Source: Patiriisocius_A hiemis
GTDB taxonomy: Bacteria > Bacteroidota > Bacteroidia > Flavobacteriales > Flavobacteriaceae
Assembly (NCBI RefSeq): GCF_031846325.1
Contig: NZ_JAVRHZ010000002.1
Span: forward strand, 62,001 to 126,000
Direction of reading: 5' to 3'
DNA: 64,000 bases
Positions within the stretch are counted from its first letter, which is position 1; each line of letters begins with the position of its first letter. The notes beneath the pieces are model-generated. The model saw only the letters and a program-made list of their open reading frames with translations. It was not told the origin of the DNA and did no database searches. Both the position numbers and the translations under genes were made by a program. This document shows positions 60,613-64,000 of the stretch, in pieces.

Positions 60613-62073
60613 ATGCTCAAACAACAATTAAATTTTAAATTATCACAAAAGTTATCACCGCAACAAATTCAGTTGATGAAGTTGATACAATTACCTACGC
60701 AAGCATTTGAGCAACGCATTGCACAGGAAATGAATGAAAATCCGGCACTTGAAGGTGGTAAAGACGAAAAAGACGAATATGATGATTTAAGCGACGATTT
60801 TGATGATACTTATGAGGATGATGGCACCGAAGTTATTGAAGCCGAAATTAATGTAGATGATTATTTAAGTGACGACGAAACACCAAGCTACAAATTATCT
60901 GCAAATAACTATAGTGCAGATGATGAAGAAAAACAAACACCATATGCCTCAGGGACTTCTTTCAATCAGTTTTTATTGCAACAGCTAAGCACCTATCGCT
61001 TTGATGAAGAGGAAGAAGTAATCGCAAAATTTCTTGTGGGTAGTGTAGATGAGAGTGGCTACATTAGACGTGACATTCAAGATATTGTAGATGACCTAGC
61101 ATTTACTCAAAACGTTTTTACAACTGAAGAAAAAATAGAAGATATTCTTAATAAAGTACAAGACTTAGACCCTGCCGGTGTAGGTGCTCGTAATCTTGAG
61201 GAGTGTTTATTATTGCAGTTATACCGAAAAACAAATACAAATTCCGTTGCGTTAGCCATATCGATTATTGAAGATGCTTTTGATCATTTTTCGAAAAAGC
61301 ATTACAAGAAGCTCATTCAGAAATTTAATATAACTGAAGACGATCTAAGAGAAGCTATACACGAAATTGAAGGACTCAATCCAAAACCTGGCGGAAGTTA
61401 TTCTGGAAACACAAAAATGGTAGAGCATGTAGTTCCAGATTTTGCAATTAAAATTGTAGATGGAGAATTAGACTTAACACTAAACGGACGTAATGCTCCA
61501 GAGTTACATGTATCTAGGGAGTATACCAATATGCTTAAAGGGTATAAGGATGCAAAAGACAAGTCTAAATCCCAGAAAGATGCAGTTATGTTTATTAAAC
61601 AAAAGCTAGACGCTGCCAAGTGGTTTATAGACGCTATTAAGCAACGGCAACAAACACTTTTTGTTACTATGAATTCTATTATGCATCATCAAAAAGAGTA
61701 TTTTTTAACGGGTGACGAACGAAAACTCAAGCCCATGATTCTAAAAGATATTGCAGATAAAATAGATATGGACGTATCTACTGTTTCTCGAGTTGCAAAT
61801 AGTAAATATGTGGATACTCCTTATGGAACAAAACTCATAAAAGAGTTTTTTAGCGAGTCTATGACTAATGATCAAGGAGAAGAAGTTTCAACAAGAGAGA
61901 TTAAAAAAATCCTTGAGATAACTATTTCAGAAGAAGATAAGAGAAAACCGCTCACAGATGATAAACTAGCAAAAATATTAAAAGAGAAAGGCTACCCTAT
62001 TGCTAGAAGGACTGTTGCTAAGTATAGAGAGCAATTGGATCTCCCTGTTGCTAGACTTAGAAAAGAAATATAA
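60613..62073 (+). CDS. rpoN: RNA polymerase sigma-54 factor
   Basis: A 486-residue sigma-54. Region I is Gln/Leu-rich (FKLSQKLSPQQIQLMKLIQL, MNENPALEGG), region II is strongly acidic (about 52-110, DEYDDLSDDFDDTYEDD), then the core-binding domain and the DNA-binding part with DVSTVSRVANSKYVDTPYG. The RpoN box ARRTVAKYREQL is present near the end. It directs transcription from -24/-12 promoters with enhancer-binding activators. The ATG of the next gene overlaps its stop by one base. Confidence 0.97.
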   Translation: MLKQQLNFKLSQKLSPQQIQLMKLIQLPTQAFEQRIAQEMNENPALEGGKDEKDEYDDLSDDFDDTYEDDGTEVIEAEINVDDYLSDDETPSYKLSANNYSADDEEKQTPYASGTSFNQFLLQQLSTYRFDEEEEVIAKFLVGSVDESGYIRRDIQDIVDDLAFTQNVFTTEEKIEDILNKVQDLDPAGVGARNLEECLLLQLYRKTNTNSVALAISIIEDAFDHFSKKHYKKLIQKFNITEDDLREAIHEIEGLNPKPGGSYSGNTKMVEHVVPDFAIKIVDGELDLTLNGRNAPELHVSREYTNMLKGYKDAKDKSKSQKDAVMFIKQKLDAAKWFIDAIKQRQQTLFVTMNSIMHHQKEYFLTGDERKLKPMILKDIADKIDMDVSTVSRVANSKYVDTPYGTKLIKEFFSESMTNDQGEEVSTREIKKILEITISEEDKRKPLTDDKLAKILKEKGYPIARRTVAKYREQLDLPVARLRKEI

Positions 62074-62678
62074 TGAACTATTTTTTACGTTTTGGAGCGT
62101 ATCTTTTTCATCCACTATTAATGCCCTTATTAGGTGTTAGTATTTATTACTTAATCTCCCCTCGATTTTTACAACCAGAGATTATTCAAGCAAAAATTGC
62201 AGCAATAATTATACTAACTGTATTTATCCCTTTACTTATTTTCTTTTTACTGAAAAATCTTAGACTCGTATCTTCTATTCATTTAAAAGAAGTTTCAGAA
62301 AGAAAATTACCGCTATTTATACAATGTGCCCTATTGCTATTAATTATAAAGTTTGTCTACGACCCTTATGATAGTGGTGAACTATACTACTTTTTTATTG
62401 GTATACTATTTACCACAATCACCTCCCTTTTATTGGTCTTTTTAAACTTTAAAGTTAGCTTACATCAAATGGCAATTGCTGGAGTTACCCTTTTTATATT
62501 AGGCCTAAGTGTTCACTTTAAAATAAATTTGTTGCTATGGCTTGGTCTTTTATTGCTAGGCAATGGTTGGGTTGCTTCTTCTAGATTACATACAAAATCA
62601 CATACGGTGATTGAGCTTGTAATAGGTTTTTTTGTTGGAGCAATTCCGCAGTTAGTTTTATATAATTATTGGTTATAA
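62073..62678 (+). CDS. Integral membrane protein, possibly a degenerate PAP2-like protein
   Basis: A 201-residue protein with about six membrane helices, coupled to rpoN (TAATG overlap). The C-terminal SSRLHTKSHTVIELVIGFFV resembles the last motif of PAP2 phosphatases (SRLH...HT..E..G), but the other PAP2 motifs (K-x6-RP and PSGH) are not present, so it is either a diverged or an inactive relative. It overlaps the stop of the converging barrel gene by 6 bases. Confidence 0.75.
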   Translation: MNYFLRFGAYLFHPLLMPLLGVSIYYLISPRFLQPEIIQAKIAAIIILTVFIPLLIFFLLKNLRLVSSIHLKEVSERKLPLFIQCALLLLIIKFVYDPYDSGELYYFFIGILFTTITSLLLVFLNFKVSLHQMAIAGVTLFILGLSVHFKINLLLWLGLLLLGNGWVASSRLHTKSHTVIELVIGFFVGAIPQLVLYNYWL

Positions 62679-63377
62679 TATATAAAAGATAAGTCCCAAT
62701 TTAATTGTTCGTATGTCTATAGCCTCTCCTTCTGTAGTTGTAGCATTATCAAAAAAGGGGTTTATACTATAAGAGGCAAAAAAGTTAAAAGTGTTGTACC
62801 CAAAAGCTAGTGTGGTTGTTAATCTTAAAGGGTCAAACTCTTCAATATTGGTTTGGTTTACTTCATTGCCAGTTTGCTTAAATTTTGATTTATAGAAAAA
62901 AGCATATCCAACTCTAAATCCTGCATGTATTCTCCAAAACTTATAACTCTCTGGAGTAGAGGTTCGCCATCTAAACTCAAAGGGGATTTCTGCTACATAA
63001 ACACTTAGTCTATTTCGGTCAAAAGAAACATCATCTTCCATTAATACTGTAAAAATTGATTGCTCGTTTTCGTCTTCACCTATAAATAAATTTTGACCAT
63101 AGGTGTCTACAGTAAGTCCAGCACCTACAGCAATAGCAACATTTCTACGTTTATTAATTGGCATATCTCGTAAATACCCTAACTGTAGGCCTCCAGAGAA
63201 TCCACGTAAGGAAACATCTTTAGGAGTATTAGCCAAAAGGTTATAATTAATACCAATATAAAACTGGTCTTCTCTGTAAAGAGAATCTACTGCTATTTTA
63301 GAGTCTTCTTGGGAATAAGAGGCTGCAAAAGGAAAGCAGAAAAAAAATCCTAAAAGTACTTTTTGATACAATTGCAT
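62673..63377 (-). CDS. PorT-like outer-membrane beta-barrel protein
   Basis: A 234-residue exported protein with signal peptide (1-21, ending AASYSQ). The rest is strand-rich with alternating pattern: FYIGINYNLLAN, GFSGGLQLGYLRDMP, YVAEIPFEFRWRTST, GFRVGYAFFYKSKF and a C-terminal IKLGLIFYIL. This matches the porin family that includes PorT, a component of type IX secretion. I cannot separate PorT proper from its paralogues by sequence alone. It is downstream of exbD genes on the same strand but a strong terminator lies between them. Confidence 0.78.
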   Translation of the reverse strand: MQLYQKVLLGFFFCFPFAASYSQEDSKIAVDSLYREDQFYIGINYNLLANTPKDVSLRGFSGGLQLGYLRDMPINKRRNVAIAVGAGLTVDTYGQNLFIGEDENEQSIFTVLMEDDVSFDRNRLSVYVAEIPFEFRWRTSTPESYKFWRIHAGFRVGYAFFYKSKFKQTGNEVNQTNIEEFDPLRLTTTLAFGYNTFNFFASYSINPFFDNATTTEGEAIDIRTIKLGLIFYIL

Positions 63378-63415
63378 AGTTAAAGATAATTGTATTTATA
63401 ACTATAAAACAAAAA

Positions 63416-63444
63416 AATGCCTTGAACATTTTGTTCAAGGCATT
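63416..63444 (-). terminator. Rho-independent terminator of the exbD operon
   Basis: Perfect 13-bp stem AATGCCTTGAACA/TGTTCAAGGCATT with a 3-base loop. On the minus strand it is followed by T residues. It ends transcription coming from the exbD genes before the PorT-like gene. Confidence 0.9.
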
Positions 63445-63468
63445 GTATTTATAACTAAGATTGAAATT

Positions 63469-63942
63469 TTATTGCTCTAACTCATTACCTGGAGTGGTAA
63501 TATAGATTATTTTAAGCATATTTTCTTCCCTTAGCACTTGTTTTATATCTGTTACAAGACCTGTATTGGTTTCTTCATCTACTTTTAAAGCTACCATTAC
63601 TTTATCTTGCAATTCTGGTCTTAGCTTTCCTCTTAACTCATTAAGAGCAAAAGGAATACTTTTTATGTCTGTAAACTTATCTCCAATCTGTATTTTACCT
63701 TCACTACCATAAGCATCTTGGTATCTTGAGCTTGGTTTACCAGCATAAATATAAATAGATCGGTCTTTCTTTAATTTTTCAACTTGGTCTGCCTTAGGTA
63801 ATTGGTTTTTAACTAATAAATTATTATCCCTAAGAACCGTTACCACCATGAAGAAAAACAGTAACATAAATACAATATCTGGTAATGATGCTGTATTTAC
63901 TGGAGGTAATTCTCCGCCTTTTTTCTTTTTAAATTTTGACAT
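63469..63942 (-). CDS. exbD: ExbD/TolR-type biopolymer transport protein
   Basis: A 157-residue protein with a short basic N terminus, a single membrane helix (about 20-40: LPDIVFMLLFFFMVVTVL) with the conserved proton-path Asp in SLPDIVFML, and a periplasmic domain (45-157, ending YITTPGNELEQ). With ExbB and TonB it energises outer-membrane transport. The region around 95-140 (NELRGKLRPELQDKVMVAL) is typical of the second of two tandem Bacteroidota ExbD paralogues. The preceding gene on this strand ends 10 bases upstream of its start. Confidence 0.93.
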   Translation of the reverse strand: MSKFKKKKGGELPPVNTASLPDIVFMLLFFFMVVTVLRDNNLLVKNQLPKADQVEKLKKDRSIYIYAGKPSSRYQDAYGSEGKIQIGDKFTDIKSIPFALNELRGKLRPELQDKVMVALKVDEETNTGLVTDIKQVLREENMLKIIYITTPGNELEQ

Positions 63943-63952
63943 ATCTAATTAT

Positions 63953-64000
63953 TTATTGTCCTGCTTGTTTAGGTTCTGCTTCTGAAAGTTTTAAAGGAAA
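63953..64000 (-). CDS. C-terminal end of a second gene, probably an ExbD paralogue (cut by window edge)
   Basis: The last 15 codons read LKLSEAEPKQAGQ with a TAA at 63953-63955, in line with and 10 bases before the exbD gene. In Bacteroidota, exbD genes usually come in pairs, so this is probably the first copy. The fragment is too short to identify by itself. Confidence 0.5.
   Translation of the reverse strand, partial: FPLKLSEAEPKQAGQ

Noticed and set aside
62073..62678. A functional PAP2 phosphatase
   Set aside because: Only the last motif (SSRLH..HT..E) is recognisable; the Lys/Arg-Pro and PSGH motifs are missing.

Overview
The window looks like a piece of a low-GC marine-type Flavobacteriaceae (Bacteroidota) chromosome. 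The support is the gene content (DUF2723, DUF5686-type and DUF5916 proteins, SusCD-free glycan genes, S74-capped surface protein, PorT-like barrel), frequent TAnnTTTG promoter -7 boxes, the scarcity of Shine-Dalgarno sequences, and many TTG/GTG starts. I cannot assign a genus from sequence alone.

Layout. 1-712: start of the rimP-nusA operon on the minus strand, with a terminator-like hairpin in its leader. 801-6166: universal stress protein, lipoprotein, membrane-linked amidohydrolase, nitronate monooxygenase and vanadium haloperoxidase-like lipoprotein. 6183-13305: an accessory block in which every gene is on the minus strand. It consists of four gene blocks separated by about 210-bp structured repeats (8649-8867, 11252-11462, 12417-12626), with a diverged copy at 6183-6303 and a partial one at 13218-13305. 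Each gene block is bordered by its own private pair of matching inverted boxes (GTTRRNN...NNYYAAC), which is the pairing rule of integron cassettes and attC sites, yet no integrase is visible. The blocks carry mddA-osmC-araC, a MarR-controlled redox group, a DUF5677-like gene broken by one in-frame stop, and an orphan lipoprotein. The block ends next to a tRNA-Gln.

13891-24774: core genes (DUF2723, polysaccharide deacetylase, one-cysteine thioredoxin-like protein, metallophosphoesterase), then a GH92 mannosidase / glycosylasparaginase / sugar MFS operon suited to N-glycan breakdown. 25092-38596: two surface proteins sharing the same N-terminal module (one with an S74 chaperone end, one with a C1q-like end), enclosing a cyanophycin cluster (cphA, cphB, a 111-aa unknown, isoaspartyl peptidase) and a TPR histidine kinase/response regulator pair.

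38731-64000: mostly housekeeping. It holds polA, a DUF5916 protein, a kinase-like unknown, pyruvate carboxylase, rplM-rpsI, rpsB-tsf, a trypsin-like lipoprotein, pyrH-frr, a barrel protein, an RND/MMPL exporter, asnS, rpoN, a membrane protein, a PorT-like barrel and exbD genes. Two near-identical palindromes (3753-3768 and within 45517-45554) precede nitronate monooxygenase and pyruvate carboxylase and suggest a shared regulator.

The best candidate for an undescribed system is the integrase-less cassette array at 6183-13305.
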